Positions 32,854-42,013 of a DNA stretch of 57,645 nt are shown piece by piece (position 1 is the stretch's first letter; every line of letters starts with the position of its first letter). The notes below the pieces were generated by a model that had not been told where the DNA came from, did no database searches, and was given only the letters and a program-made list of their open reading frames with translations. The translations under genes were made by a program, and so were the position numbers. This DNA is from Labilithrix sp. (GTDB lineage: Bacteria; Myxococcota_A; Polyangia; Polyangiales; Polyangiaceae), in contig JAHBWC010000051.1 of assembly GCA_019637225.1 (NCBI GenBank), positions 1-57,645 of the forward strand, in the 5' to 3' direction.

Positions 32854-32975
32854 CCGGCGCCTCCGCGCCGGAGGCCCTCCGCGCCAAAAACGCAAGAAGC
32901 CCGCGCGCGCGGCCTTCGCGCGAGCTTCGAGTCGGTCGGGGCTCTGCCGGGGCGCTCGGGAGCGCTCGGAAGCGC

Positions 32976-33323
32976 CTACGAGACCTTCACCGGGCCGTGG
33001 TCGTCGCAGTGTCCGTCGTGGGCGTGGTGCAGGTGCCCGTCGACGACGTAGTCGGTGTGGTCGCCGTGCGTGACGGCGTCGTGCCCGCAGTCCGAGCCGT
33101 GCGCGTGATCGCTGCCGTGGCTCTTGCAGTCGTGCGACGGCGTGCAGGCGGCGGGGTTCTGGCCGCCGACGGCGAGCGCGTGCTCGTCGACGTGGTCGCC
33201 GTGGACGTGGTGCATGCAGCCGTCGTGGAGGTAGTCCTTGTGACCCTCGTGCTCGATGGTCTTGTGGCCGCAGCCCGGCCCGTGGGTGTGGTCGTGGTCT
33301 GCGTGAATCTTGTGGTCGCCCAT
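32976..33323 (-). CDS. His-rich metal-binding protein with internal duplication
   Basis: A 115-residue protein from ATG 33323 with a GGAGGA site. About one residue in four is His, with several Cys (PGCGH, DGCMHH, SDCGHD). Two halves repeat: a CGH-x5-H-x2-H-x-DY-x2-DG-x2-HH-x-H pattern at about 18-45 (HEGHKDYLHDGCMHHVHGDH) and again at about 78-105 (HGDHTDYVVDGHLHHAHDGH). It has no signal peptide, so it may buffer zinc or a similar metal in the cytoplasm. It lies 38 bp after a zinc-sensor ArsR gene on the same strand, so metal-induced coexpression is likely. Confidence 0.8.
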   Translation of the reverse strand: MGDHKIHADHDHTHGPGCGHKTIEHEGHKDYLHDGCMHHVHGDHVDEHALAVGGQNPAACTPSHDCKSHGSDHAHGSDCGHDAVTHGDHTDYVVDGHLHHAHDGHCDDHGPVKVS

Positions 33324-33361
33324 GTCGTCCTCCGTGTCCTCCGTTGGTTTCCTGGTGGCGA

Positions 33362-33934
33362 TCAGGTCGCGTCGCCGTCGTCGTGCCTGTCGTCGTGCTT
33401 GTCGTGGCTGTGCGGCTCGGCCGCGTGCTCGATCGCGCTGTGGATGAGATCGCTCACGTGGGAGTCGGCGAGGGAGTAGAAGATGTGCTTGCCGGCGCGT
33501 CGCCGCGCGACGATGCGCTCGGCGCGGAGCAGGCGGAGCTGCTGCGAGACGGTCGAGAGCCCGACGCCCGCCGCGTCGGCGAGCTCGGTGACGCACCACT
33601 CGCCGTCGCTCAGGCGGTGGAGGAGCTTCAGGCGGGAGATGTCGCCCGCGGCGCGAAAGATCGAAGCGGCGCGCTCGAGCTGATCGTCGCTCACCACCGT
33701 GAGGCGCGCGCGACGGGCGTGCTCCTCGGGCCCGCAGACGTCGCGCTCGTGGCCCGCCTTGACCGCCGCTCCGTGCGGGGAGGTGCCGTTGGCCGGAGAC
33801 GCGCCGGTCGTCGCGCGCGGCGCTGCCGCGGCGTTCGACGACGAGCTTCCCGCGTGGGTCTTCGCGGTCGAGCTGGCGTCGACCTTCGGAGCGCGGGAGA
33901 GGCCGTTGGCCTTGTTTGAGGAGGGGCGCGTCAT
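33362..33934 (-). CDS. ArsR/SmtB-family zinc-responsive repressor
   Basis: A 190-residue protein with a Ser/Ala-rich N-terminal extension (about 80 residues, holding CGPEEH) and a winged helix (LLHRLSDGEWCVTELADAAG, then STVSQQLRLLRAERIV and the wing RRRAGKHIFYSL). Helix alpha5 carries DSHVSDLIHSAIEHAAE, which fits the D-x-H-x10-H-x2-E zinc site of SmtB/CzrA exactly. A His/Asp-rich tail follows. Without zinc it should repress; with zinc it should release the operon containing the His-rich protein. ATG 33934 was chosen over the adjacent GTG 33937. Confidence 0.92.
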   Translation of the reverse strand: MTRPSSNKANGLSRAPKVDASSTAKTHAGSSSSNAAAAPRATTGASPANGTSPHGAAVKAGHERDVCGPEEHARRARLTVVSDDQLERAASIFRAAGDISRLKLLHRLSDGEWCVTELADAAGVGLSTVSQQLRLLRAERIVARRRAGKHIFYSLADSHVSDLIHSAIEHAAEPHSHDKHDDRHDDGDAT

Positions 33935-33955
33935 CACTTCACCATGTAATGAATT

Positions 33956-33983
33956 GTTATAGTAAACGAACGGGCCGCGTCAA
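33956..33983 (-). promoter_or_regulatory. Sigma-70-type promoter of the zinc-sensor operon
   Basis: On the minus strand TTGACG (complement of 33978-33983), 16 bases and TATAAC (complement of 33956-33961) form a near-consensus promoter. The AT-rich stretch that follows (ACAATTCATTACAT) is rare in this genome and is a plausible ArsR operator. Confidence 0.7.
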
Positions 33984-34124
33984 GGCCACCGCTCGGGTGC
34001 TGTTCGCGAGGGACTCACGGGGACAGAGCCATTACGCGCCTCCGCCGGGCCCGACGCAAGCGCGCCGCGGCTAGGGCCGTGCCGCGGGTGCGCCTCCGGA
34101 TCCCGCTCGTGCTACGGAGGCGGC

Positions 34125-35453
34125 GTGGATCGACCGCAGGCGCTCGTTCGGCCGCTCGAGGCCCAGTGGCAGGGTGTCCTCGACGACGTCCTCCGGCCGA
34201 TGCGCGGCGGGCCGCCGCTGACGACGAAGGACGTGGCGCGCCTCGGCCCGAAGGTCGCGGAGCTCTCGCGCGCCTACAACCAGGCGGAGGCCGAGGGCCG
34301 ACGCACCAAGCTCCCGCTCGAGGCGCGGATCGCGTTCTCGTTTCCACGCGACGTCCCGAAGGGCGCCGCCGCCGCCCGCGAGCTCGTCGCGTCCGGCGCC
34401 GTGAAGGTCCCGGCGGATCGCCCGCTCCGCGTGCTCGATCTCGGGGCCGGGCTCGGCGCGATGACGTGGGGGCTCGTCCGCGCCCTCGCCGCGAGCGGCG
34501 CCGTGGGGCAGGTCGACGCCGTCCTCGTCGACGAGGACGCGGAGGCGCTCGAGGCGGCCCGCGCGATCGGCCGGGCTGCCCGCGCCGTCCTCGGCACCGC
34601 GCCGATCGACCTCCGCCTCGCGACCGAGGTGAGGAGCCTCGGCGCCGTCAGCTCCGGCGCGAGCGCCGTCGAGGCGCGTGCGCCCTACGACGTCGTGATC
34701 CTGGGGCAGGTGCTCAGCGAGATCGATCCCCGCGCCGATCCCGCGACGCGGCTCGAGCGTCAGGCGGCGCTCGTCACCGACGTGCTCGACAGGACGGTCG
34801 CGCCCGACGGAGCGCTCGTGATCGTCGAGCCGGCGCTCCGCGAGCGGACGCGGCACCTCCACGCCCTGCGCGATCGCGTGCTCGCCGGCGGCGCGGCGAC
34901 GGTGTTCGCGCCCTGCCTCCACGCCGCGACGTGCCCGATGCTCGCCGTCGAGACCGAGTGGTGCCACGAGGACTTGCCCGTGGATCTGCCGCCGTGGACC
35001 GTCCCGCTCGCGCGCGCGGCGGGGCTCCGCTGGCAGGGCCTGACGTTCAGCTACCTCGTGCTCCGTAAGGACGGGCGCACGCAGGCCGCGGGCGCCGCGG
35101 GCGATCACGCGGTGCGCTTCCGGGCGGTGTCGGATCTGCTCCGCTCCAAAGGGAAGATCGAGCTCTTCATCTGCCGCGAGGACGGCCTTCGCCAGCGGAT
35201 CCGCCGGCTCGATCGCGACGCCGGGGGCGGGCGAGGCGTGCCGTTCGAGGACCTGCGGCGCGGTGACGTCGTGACGCTCAGCTCCGCTGCGGAAACGGCG
35301 CCGCTCGGCGGTGCGCTGGCGACCCCGGCGGTGGAAGCGTCGGCCGGAGGCGACACTCGGGCGGACGACGCTCCCGCGCCGCCGATCGACGAGCGCGGTC
35401 GCGTGTCGGCGAAAGCGAACGTTGCGATTGACGTCGCTGCTGCTCGTAAGTAG
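34125..35453 (+). CDS. Rsm22-like SAM-dependent methyltransferase
   Basis: A 442-residue protein from GTG 34125. VLDLGAGLGAMTWGL near residue 104 is the SAM-binding loop, and VILGQVLSEI follows. FAPCLHAATCPML with WCHEDLP matches the metal-cluster signature of the Rsm22 family, which acts on mitochondrial and bacterial small ribosomal subunits. FSYLVLRK ends the fold, and a variable 130-residue tail follows. A role in ribosome assembly is likely, but the target base or protein is not known. Confidence 0.85.
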   Translation: MDRPQALVRPLEAQWQGVLDDVLRPMRGGPPLTTKDVARLGPKVAELSRAYNQAEAEGRRTKLPLEARIAFSFPRDVPKGAAAARELVASGAVKVPADRPLRVLDLGAGLGAMTWGLVRALAASGAVGQVDAVLVDEDAEALEAARAIGRAARAVLGTAPIDLRLATEVRSLGAVSSGASAVEARAPYDVVILGQVLSEIDPRADPATRLERQAALVTDVLDRTVAPDGALVIVEPALRERTRHLHALRDRVLAGGAATVFAPCLHAATCPMLAVETEWCHEDLPVDLPPWTVPLARAAGLRWQGLTFSYLVLRKDGRTQAAGAAGDHAVRFRAVSDLLRSKGKIELFICREDGLRQRIRRLDRDAGGGRGVPFEDLRRGDVVTLSSAAETAPLGGALATPAVEASAGGDTRADDAPAPPIDERGRVSAKANVAIDVAAARK

Positions 35454-35493
35454 CCCCTCTCGTAGGCTCGGGGGGCGAGTGGAGAGACGGACA

Positions 35494-36150
35494 ATGAAGG
35501 GCCTCTACGCCATCGTCGACACGACGCTCCTCGCGCGACGCGGCACCGATCCCATCGAATACGCCCGCGCTCTCATCGAGGCGCGACCCGCCGCGCTGCA
35601 GCTCCGCGCGAAGGAGCTGCCCGCGCGCGAGATCCTCTTCATGCTCCGCGCGCTCGGGCCGATGTGCCGCCAGGCAGGCGTGCCGCTCGTCGCGAACGAT
35701 CGCGCCGACCTGGCCGCGCTCGCGGGCTGCCAGGCCGTCCACATCGGGCAAGAAGACCTTCCGTACGAGCTCGTGCACCGCATCGCGCCGCAGCTCGCGG
35801 TCGGTGTCTCGACCCACTCGCTCCCGCAGCTCGAGCGCGCGCTCGCGCCTCGGCCGCGCTACGTCGCGTACGGCCCCGTGTTCGAGACCTCGACGAAGGT
35901 GAACGCCGATCCGGTCGTCGGCGTCGAAGGGCTCGCGCGCGCTTCGGCCGTCGCGCGCGCCCACGGCACGCCGCTCGTCGCGATCGGCGGCATCACGCTC
36001 GAGCGCGTCCCCACGATCGCGGCCCACGCGGACGCGTTCGCCGTCATCGGCGACCTCTACCCCGAAGGCGCGACGCTGCGCGACGTGAGCGAGCGCGCGT
36101 GCGCGTTCCAGGTGGCGCTCGGCGTCGTCCCACGCAGAGGTGCTGCGTGA
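35494..36150 (+). CDS. thiE: Thiamine-phosphate synthase
   Basis: A 218-residue TIM barrel that joins HMP-pyrophosphate and HET-phosphate to thiamine phosphate. Recognisable elements are LQLRAKELPARE (the QLR-K substrate site), VANDRADLAALAGCQAVHIG with QEDLP, VGVSTHS, YVAYGPVFETSTKV (the phosphate-loop region) and VAIGGI. The length is normal. ATG 35494 was chosen because the family's first strand starts there. The other thi genes are not in the window, and the 40-bp upstream gap leaves no room for a TPP riboswitch. Its stop overlaps the next gene's start by 4 bp. Confidence 0.92.
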   Translation: MKGLYAIVDTTLLARRGTDPIEYARALIEARPAALQLRAKELPAREILFMLRALGPMCRQAGVPLVANDRADLAALAGCQAVHIGQEDLPYELVHRIAPQLAVGVSTHSLPQLERALAPRPRYVAYGPVFETSTKVNADPVVGVEGLARASAVARAHGTPLVAIGGITLERVPTIAAHADAFAVIGDLYPEGATLRDVSERACAFQVALGVVPRRGAA

Positions 36151-36950
36151 GCCTCATCCTCGCTGGTCTCGTCTTGGCGGGTACCAGCGGGGCTCTCGTG
36201 GTGGGTCGGTGGTGGGCGAAGCGGCGAGGCGAGGCGGACAAGCCCGGCGCGGACGAGGGCGGGCGTAAGGACGCGCCGGCCGAGGATCCGGACGAGGCGC
36301 GCGCGCGCGCCGAGGTCGAGGCCGAGGTGCCGCGGCCGAGCGACGACGCGTCGTCGTCGAATACGCCCGCGCCCGACGCCGCGGCGAGCGCGACCGCCGC
36401 CACGGCGCCCGCCACCCGCGCGGCCGAGGCCGCGAAGCGAAGGGCGCGGCCGGTCACGGCGGCCCCGCGCGTCCCGCTCGACGGCTTCGTCTGTCAGCTC
36501 GGCGACGTGCTCATCCGGCTCACCGGCGAGGAGGCATGGCTCGCGGGAGGCGTCGTGCTCTCGGAGGAGGTCCCCGTCGCGATCCTCTTCGTCGCCCCCG
36601 ACGCCGATCGAGACTGCGCCGTCTACGTCCGCGCGCGCCCGCGGGAGACCCTGTTCTGGCTCGAGCCGCTCGATCCGAGCGCGATCCTCGTCGGCGGCGA
36701 GCCGCCGAGCTCCGTCGAGCACGGCGGCGTTCGCTTCGATCGCGAGCGCCGTCTGCCGCTCCGCCCGCGGCGCATCGGCGTGGGCGCGCCCGACGTGGGC
36801 GACGCCGTCGTGGTCGCCGAGTACGCCTCCGCCGGCGCCGAGCGCCTTCTGCTGCTCAAGGCCAACTCCGGCGTCGTGCGCGCCTACCGCGGCCTCGAGC
36901 TCGAGCGGAGCTCGTACGAGGTCATCGCGTCGGGCGACGCGACCCTCTGA
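36147..36950 (+). CDS. DUF4178-like membrane-anchored protein
   Basis: A 267-residue protein. GTG 36147 overlaps the thiE stop in a GTGA arrangement, so it is translated with thiE. Residues about 3-18 form one TM helix (LILAGLVLAGTSGALVV), then a Lys/Ala/Glu-rich linker runs to about 115. The C-terminal domain (VCQLGDVLIRLTGEEAWLAG ... ETLFWLEPLDPSAIL ... LKANSGVVRAYRGLELERSS) resembles DUF4178-type beta domains, which occur near membrane-stress operons. The link to thiamine synthesis is unlikely to be functional. Confidence 0.6.
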   Translation: MSLILAGLVLAGTSGALVVGRWWAKRRGEADKPGADEGGRKDAPAEDPDEARARAEVEAEVPRPSDDASSSNTPAPDAAASATAATAPATRAAEAAKRRARPVTAAPRVPLDGFVCQLGDVLIRLTGEEAWLAGGVVLSEEVPVAILFVAPDADRDCAVYVRARPRETLFWLEPLDPSAILVGGEPPSSVEHGGVRFDRERRLPLRPRRIGVGAPDVGDAVVVAEYASAGAERLLLLKANSGVVRAYRGLELERSSYEVIASGDATL

Positions 36951-36962
36951 GCCTCGCGACGT

Positions 36963-37054
36963 CGGGCGAAGGTCACACCGCGCAGAGCGTGGCGGCGTCG
37001 GTCGACGGTCCTACCCGCAGAGCGGCGCTTCGCCGGGCGACGGTCACACCGCGC
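36963..37054 (-). repeat. Three degenerate 35/36-bp copies around the holB stop
   Basis: CGGGCGA(A/C)GGTCACACCG plus three bases occurs at 36963 and 37034, with a weaker copy starting near 37003. The TCA at 37044 is the holB stop on the minus strand. The earlier copies put further stop-like TCA triplets past the end. Confidence 0.7.
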
Positions 37055-38081
37055 GCATGCGCATGAGCATCGCCTCGATGACGAGCTGCGCGGCGCCGTT
37101 GGCGGCGAGGTGCTCGAGGGCCGTGAGCGCGAACCCACCGCGGATCGCGAGCGCCTCGGCGTCGGGGCGTCCAGCGCGCGCGGAGTCCGCGGCGCGCGCG
37201 GCGAGCGCGGAGGCGAGCGCGGCGACATTCGAGGGGAGGTGGTCCTTGTCCTTCTTCGCGCTCTCGGCGAGGGCGAGCACGGCCTCGATGGTCGGCGCGG
37301 CCGTGGCCGCGAGCGCGCCCTCGACGAAGCGCTCGCGCCGCTCGCTCTCGTCGGGATCCGCGAGGAGCATGCCGTTCTCGACGCTCCCGCCCGCGAGCCG
37401 GGCGACGTCCTTCGCGCGGGCGGCCTCGACGCCCTGGGCGGCGAGGAGATCGGCGACGACGTCGTCGGGCAGCGGAGCGAAGCGCACGCGCTGCGTACGC
37501 GAGAGGATCGTCGGCAGCAGCGCCTCGGGCTGCGACGACAGGAGGATGAAGTGGGTCCTCTCGCCGGGCTCCTCGAGCGTCTTCAGGAGGGCGTTCGCGG
37601 CCGACAGGTTGAGCTCCTCCGCGCGCCGGATGACGAAGACCTTGGCGCGGCCCTCGTGGGGCGCGAACGCGCCGCGGGCGAGGACGAGCTTGCGGACCTG
37701 ATGGATCGAGATGTCCTGCTTCTCGTCGGAGTCCCGCCCGATCTGCTGCGCCGAGTAGAGGCCGCGCTCGACCACGACGACGTCGGGGTGGAGCGGGCGG
37801 CGGATGTCCTCGCGCGGGACCGTGCGGGTGCAGGCCGAGCACGTCCCGCAGGCACGGACCGGGGGCTTCTCCGCGGCGCCGAAGAGGCTCGGCCCCGCGT
37901 CGCCGCCGCGGCGCTCGCAGACGAGCGCCTGCGCGAGCCCGAAGGCGGCGAGCTCCTTGCCGACGCCGTCGGGGCCGACGAACAGGTACGCGTGGTGGAC
38001 GCGCCCCGACTCGAGCGCCCAGTCGATCGTGCGGAGCGCCGGCTCCTGAGCGCGGACCTGAGAGAGGAGATCGCTCGCCAT
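37044..38081 (-). CDS. holB: DNA polymerase III subunit delta'
   Basis: A 345-residue clamp-loader subunit. VGPDGVGKEL near residue 35 is the P-loop-like segment, ACGTCSACTR with a preceding RACG gives the Cys zinc ligands, KVFVIRRAEELN is the Walker B/sensor region, NALLKTLEEPGERTHFIL is the classic clamp-loader motif, and TILSRTQRVRFAPL is the arginine-finger segment. It pairs with delta and tau/gamma to load the sliding clamp. ATG 38081 was chosen as the first start that fits the family's N-terminus. Confidence 0.92.
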   Translation of the reverse strand: MASDLLSQVRAQEPALRTIDWALESGRVHHAYLFVGPDGVGKELAAFGLAQALVCERRGGDAGPSLFGAAEKPPVRACGTCSACTRTVPREDIRRPLHPDVVVVERGLYSAQQIGRDSDEKQDISIHQVRKLVLARGAFAPHEGRAKVFVIRRAEELNLSAANALLKTLEEPGERTHFILLSSQPEALLPTILSRTQRVRFAPLPDDVVADLLAAQGVEAARAKDVARLAGGSVENGMLLADPDESERRERFVEGALAATAAPTIEAVLALAESAKKDKDHLPSNVAALASALAARAADSARAGRPDAEALAIRGGFALTALEHLAANGAAQLVIEAMLMRMRAV

Positions 38082-38151
38082 CGGCTCGCGCAGCGTTACC
38101 GAGCCCGCTCCCACGCGTCAACGCGCGTGGCCTCGACGGCGGCCGCCGCGC

Positions 38152-38496
38152 TCAGCCCGCGCGCGGCGCGCTCGGACGGCGCGTGACGATCGGCGGGCGG
38201 AGGTAGAGCTGAAGCGCTCGTCCGAGCGCGATCGCGACGACGGCCGCGAGGCCGCCGACGAACGGTCGCGCGCGGAACACGAGGTAGCCGATCGCGAGCG
38301 CCGCGAGGTAGCCGACGCCCACGAACGTGAGCAGGGCCGAGCCGAGGGCGGCGCTGCGGTCTTCTTCGTGCGGGCCGCAGGCCGCGCAGGCCGCGCGGCC
38401 GTCGATGTCGAAGGCGAGGCAGCGGTCGCAGCTCGCCTTCGTGCAGACGGTGCAGCTGCCCGCGGCGGCCGTACCGGGATGAGCGGCGCACTCCAC
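38152..38496 (-). CDS. B-box-like zinc-finger membrane protein
   Basis: A 114-residue protein from GTG 38496. The N-terminal 42 residues hold the Cys/His pattern of a B-box zinc finger (ECAAHPGTAAAGSCTVC, CDRCL, CAACG). Two hydrophobic helices follow (about 50-72 and 78-95). Such short zinc-finger membrane proteins are frequent in myxobacteria, usually annotated as B-box or rhomboid-associated; the function is unknown. It is probably cotranscribed with holB, 70 bp downstream. Confidence 0.7.
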   Translation of the reverse strand: MECAAHPGTAAAGSCTVCTKASCDRCLAFDIDGRAACAACGPHEEDRSAALGSALLTFVGVGYLAALAIGYLVFRARPFVGGLAAVVAIALGRALQLYLRPPIVTRRPSAPRAG

Positions 38497-38548
38497 GGCG
38501 GCGAGTCTATCCCATCGGTTCGCGCGTGGTAATCATGCGTCCGCTGCG

Positions 38549-38995
38549 ATGCCGCTCGATTTGTTGCGCTTGTCCGAGCACGTGCACGGCCACCTCGGAT
38601 GGCTCGCGGCCGCGCTGCTGGTGCACCCGGCGATCGTGCTCCGCGATCGGCGGCGGCGGGCCCACGTCGCGGTCGGGCTCGCGACGGTTGCCGTGACGGT
38701 GGTCGCGGCGGGCGGGATGTGGCTCTACGTGGCGTACCGGGCCGAGCTGAAGCAGGCGATTTTCGTCGGCGCGCCCGCCGTGGGGCTCTTGTTCGAGCGC
38801 AAGGAGCACCTCGCGTTCGGCGCTGTGCTCCTTGCGTGGGCGGGGTGCGCCGCGTACGTCGCGGCGCCGCGGGCGACGCCGGAGGTTCGGGCGGTGCTGC
38901 GGACGATTGCGTTTCGGGCGTATGTTGGGGCCGCTGCGCTCGCGGTCGTCGTTGCGGCGCTGGGGACGGTGGTGGCGGTGTACCGATCGTTTTAG
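38549..38995 (+). CDS. 4-TM membrane protein, function unknown
   Basis: A 148-residue protein from ATG 38549 with four hydrophobic helices (about 15-33, 40-62, 82-104 and 120-142). His residues near the N-terminus and in helix 1 (EHVHGHLGWLAAALLVHP) and the spacing of the helices recall small cytochrome b-like or quinone-binding membrane proteins, but this is only a resemblance. It is convergent with the enoyl-CoA hydratase gene. The 5' gap to the B-box gene is 52 bp, divergent. Confidence 0.6.
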   Translation: MPLDLLRLSEHVHGHLGWLAAALLVHPAIVLRDRRRRAHVAVGLATVAVTVVAAGGMWLYVAYRAELKQAIFVGAPAVGLLFERKEHLAFGAVLLAWAGCAAYVAAPRATPEVRAVLRTIAFRAYVGAAALAVVVAALGTVVAVYRSF

Positions 38996-39042
38996 GGGGC
39001 GGTTCGTTGGGCGGCGGGCCGATGGCTGTACCCGCGCGATCC

Positions 39043-39127
39043 GGAGAGAGAGAGAGTCGGGCACGGGCACGGGCACGGGCACGGGCACGCGGAAGACGAG
39101 ACGAGACGAGACGAGACGAGACGAGAG
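39043..39127. repeat. (GGGCAC)x5 element with purine-rich arms
   Basis: GAGAGAGAGAGAG, then five exact GGGCAC units at 39059-39088, then six GACGA pentamers at 39095-39124. It has the same architecture as the elements at 21.0 and 54.7 kb and again lies between convergent genes. Confidence 0.85.
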
Positions 39128-39147
39128 CGGGTGGGTAGGGGCGGGGG

Positions 39148-39927
<780 letters not shown>

Positions 39928-39929
39928 GG

Positions 39930-40805
39930 TCAGCCCACCTTCTTCGCGCCGGAGGCGTCGTACTCGTAGAAGCCGCGGCCCGTCTTCTTGCCGAGCCAGC
40001 CGGCGGCGACGAGGTTCCGGAGCATCGTCGGCGCGCGGTACTTGTCGTCGCCGATGTCGCGGTGGAGCACGTCGGCGATCGCGAGCACCGTGTCGAGGCC
40101 GATGAGGTCACTCAGCTCGAGCGGGCCCATCGGGTGGTTGAGACCGAGCTTCGCGCCGGTGTCGATGTCCGCCGGCGAGCCCACGCCCTCCTGCAGGGCG
40201 AAGCACGCCTCGCAGAGCATCGGGATGAGGATGCGGTTGACGAGGAAGCCGGGCGCGTCGTTCGACGTCGTGCACGTCTTGCCCATCTTCTCCGCGGCCG
40301 CGCGGACGGCGGCGTAGGTCTCGTCGCTCGTCTGGACGGCGCGGACGATCTCCACGAGCTTCATGAGCGGCGGCGGGTTCATGAAGTGCATGCCGATCAC
40401 GCGATCGGGGCGCTTCGTGACGCCGGCGAGCTTCGTCAGCGAGATGCTCGACGTGTTGCTGGCGAGGATCGCGCCGGGCTTCATCGCCTCGTCGCAGCCG
40501 CGGAACAGCGCGAGCTTGAGCTCGACGTTCTCGGTCGCGGCCTCGACGACGAGGTCGCACGCGGCGAAGTCCGCCGTCCCACCGACGGTGCGGATGCGCG
40601 CGACGAGCGCGTCCTTGTCCTCGGGCTTGATCTTGCCCTTGTCGACCTGCTTGCCGAGGATCGCGGCGATCTTCGCCTTGCCCTTGTCGGCGAGCGCCTG
40701 GCTCGCGTCCGCGAGCACGACCTGATAGCCGGCCGCCGCCGCGACCTGCGCAATGCCCCCGCCCATCTGCCCGGCGCCGAGGACGCCAATCGTCGTGATG
40801 TCCAT
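39930..40805 (-). CDS. 3-hydroxybutyryl-CoA dehydrogenase
   Basis: A 291-residue NAD(P)-dependent dehydrogenase. GVLGAGQMGGGIAQVAAAAG is the dinucleotide-binding loop, ASNTSSISLTKLA contains a substrate Ser, IGMHFMNPPPLMKLVEIV holds the catalytic His, and DAPGFLVNRILIPMLCEACF and LNHPMGPLELSDLIGLDTVL follow. It interconverts 3-hydroxybutyryl-CoA and acetoacetyl-CoA. The ribosome-binding site GGAGAGA precedes ATG 40805. It is the first gene of a two-gene operon with enoyl-CoA hydratase, and its symbol could be hbd or paaH/mmgB. Confidence 0.93.
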   Translation of the reverse strand: MDITTIGVLGAGQMGGGIAQVAAAAGYQVVLADASQALADKGKAKIAAILGKQVDKGKIKPEDKDALVARIRTVGGTADFAACDLVVEAATENVELKLALFRGCDEAMKPGAILASNTSSISLTKLAGVTKRPDRVIGMHFMNPPPLMKLVEIVRAVQTSDETYAAVRAAAEKMGKTCTTSNDAPGFLVNRILIPMLCEACFALQEGVGSPADIDTGAKLGLNHPMGPLELSDLIGLDTVLAIADVLHRDIGDDKYRAPTMLRNLVAAGWLGKKTGRGFYEYDASGAKKVG

Positions 40806-40840
40806 GTGTCTCTCCGCGCCGGAGGCCTTACCATGGCTGC

Positions 40841-41674
40841 GTGCGGAAGGGAGCAGCGCTGTCGGGGCTCGTCTGCGCGCTCGCCTTCGCGATCCTCGCG
40901 GGCGGCTGCGCGCCGCTCGGACCGATCGAGCGCGCGCAGCAGCTCGTGCGCCTCCACCGCGAGCGGGAGGCGATCGCGACATTGCAGGGCCACCTCGCGA
41001 AGCACCCCGACGACGTCCCGGCGCGTCGCCTCTACGTCCGCGTGCTCGCGTTCAGCGGCGACATCGAGGGCGCCCGCCGCGAGGTCGCCGAGCTCGAGAA
41101 GCGCCTCCCCGGCGATCCCGTGCCGTGGATCGAGCTGGGGCACGCGTACGAGCTCGCGCATCGCTTCGACGAGGCGCTCGCGGCTTACGACACCGCGGCG
41201 AGCGTCGCGCCGTCCTCGCCGGCGGGCCCGCGCGAGGGCGGGATGCGCGCCGCGCGCTGGGGCGAGGCGGAGGAGGCGATCGGGCGGCTCGAGGAGGCGA
41301 CGCGGCGAGGAGCGCGCGACGCGGAGACGTTCCACGTGCTCGGGCTCGCGCGCCTCAACGTGCGCGATCTCGCGGGCGCCGAGGAGGCCTACCGCAGCGG
41401 CCTCGCCGCCGATCCGAAGAGCACCGAGAACCTGCTCGGGCTCGCCACGGTGGCCGTTGTCCGCGACGATCCGGCGGCGGCGCTCGCGGCGTACGACGCG
41501 ATCGTCCAGCGGAAGCCGTCGTACGCCGCGGCCGAGCTCGGCCGCGCGTGGGCGCTCGCGCGGCTCGGGCGCAAGGGCGAAGCGGAGCGCGCGCTCGATC
41601 GCGCGACGGAGCTCGGCGCGCCCGCGGCGAACGTCGACAAGCAGCGGCGGGCGATCCGCGCCGGTGCGCTGTGA
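40841..41674 (+). CDS. TPR-repeat lipoprotein
   Basis: A 277-residue protein from GTG 40841. The signal ends in a lipobox (ILAGGC, Cys23). About six TPR-like helical pairs follow, e.g. WIELGHAYELAHRFDEALAA, TFHVLGLARLNVRDLAGAEE and AAAELGRAWALARLGRKGEA. TPR lipoproteins often scaffold outer-membrane assembly or motility complexes. It is divergent from the hydroxybutyryl-CoA dehydrogenase gene with 35 bp between the starts. Confidence 0.8.
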   Translation: MRKGAALSGLVCALAFAILAGGCAPLGPIERAQQLVRLHREREAIATLQGHLAKHPDDVPARRLYVRVLAFSGDIEGARREVAELEKRLPGDPVPWIELGHAYELAHRFDEALAAYDTAASVAPSSPAGPREGGMRAARWGEAEEAIGRLEEATRRGARDAETFHVLGLARLNVRDLAGAEEAYRSGLAADPKSTENLLGLATVAVVRDDPAAALAAYDAIVQRKPSYAAAELGRAWALARLGRKGEAERALDRATELGAPAANVDKQRRAIRAGAL

Positions 41675-41758
41675 GCCCCCGGCCGCCGCCGACGTCTGCC
41701 GCGGGCCTTTCAGGTCACCTTTGACTTGCGCGCCCGGTGGCCGAATCATCAAAGGCCC

Positions 41759-42013
41759 ATGCCCGACCAGCCGCTGCCGCTGAAAGAGCTCGACGAAGTC
41801 TTCGAGGACCTCGTGATCCTCCTCAAGAACCCCGAGGTGGGCGCGGAGCTGACCGCCCGCGGCGTGAACGTCAGCCTCGCGATCGTCGGCGCGGAGGGCC
41901 TCGCCGCGTACGTCCACGGCGACAAGGAGCGCGCGGCGGACGATCTGCTGACGGTGGGAGAGGAGATCAAGTCGAGGCTCGCCGGCGCGGATCCGGTGGC
42001 GAGGTCGTCGTGA
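41759..42013 (+). CDS. Small acidic protein coupled to mtnA
   Basis: An 84-residue protein from ATG 41759. It appears helical and acidic (LKELDEVFEDLVILLKNPEV, AAYVHGDKERAADDLLTVGE), with no signal or TM segment. Its TGA overlaps mtnA's GTG by 4 bp. I do not recognise a family. It could be an accessory of the methionine-salvage step or an unrelated passenger. Confidence 0.65.
   Translation: MPDQPLPLKELDEVFEDLVILLKNPEVGAELTARGVNVSLAIVGAEGLAAYVHGDKERAADDLLTVGEEIKSRLAGADPVARSS

Noticed and set aside
35453..35494. TPP riboswitch upstream of thiE
   Set aside because: Only about 40 bp separate thiE from the preceding gene and no THI-box sequence is seen.
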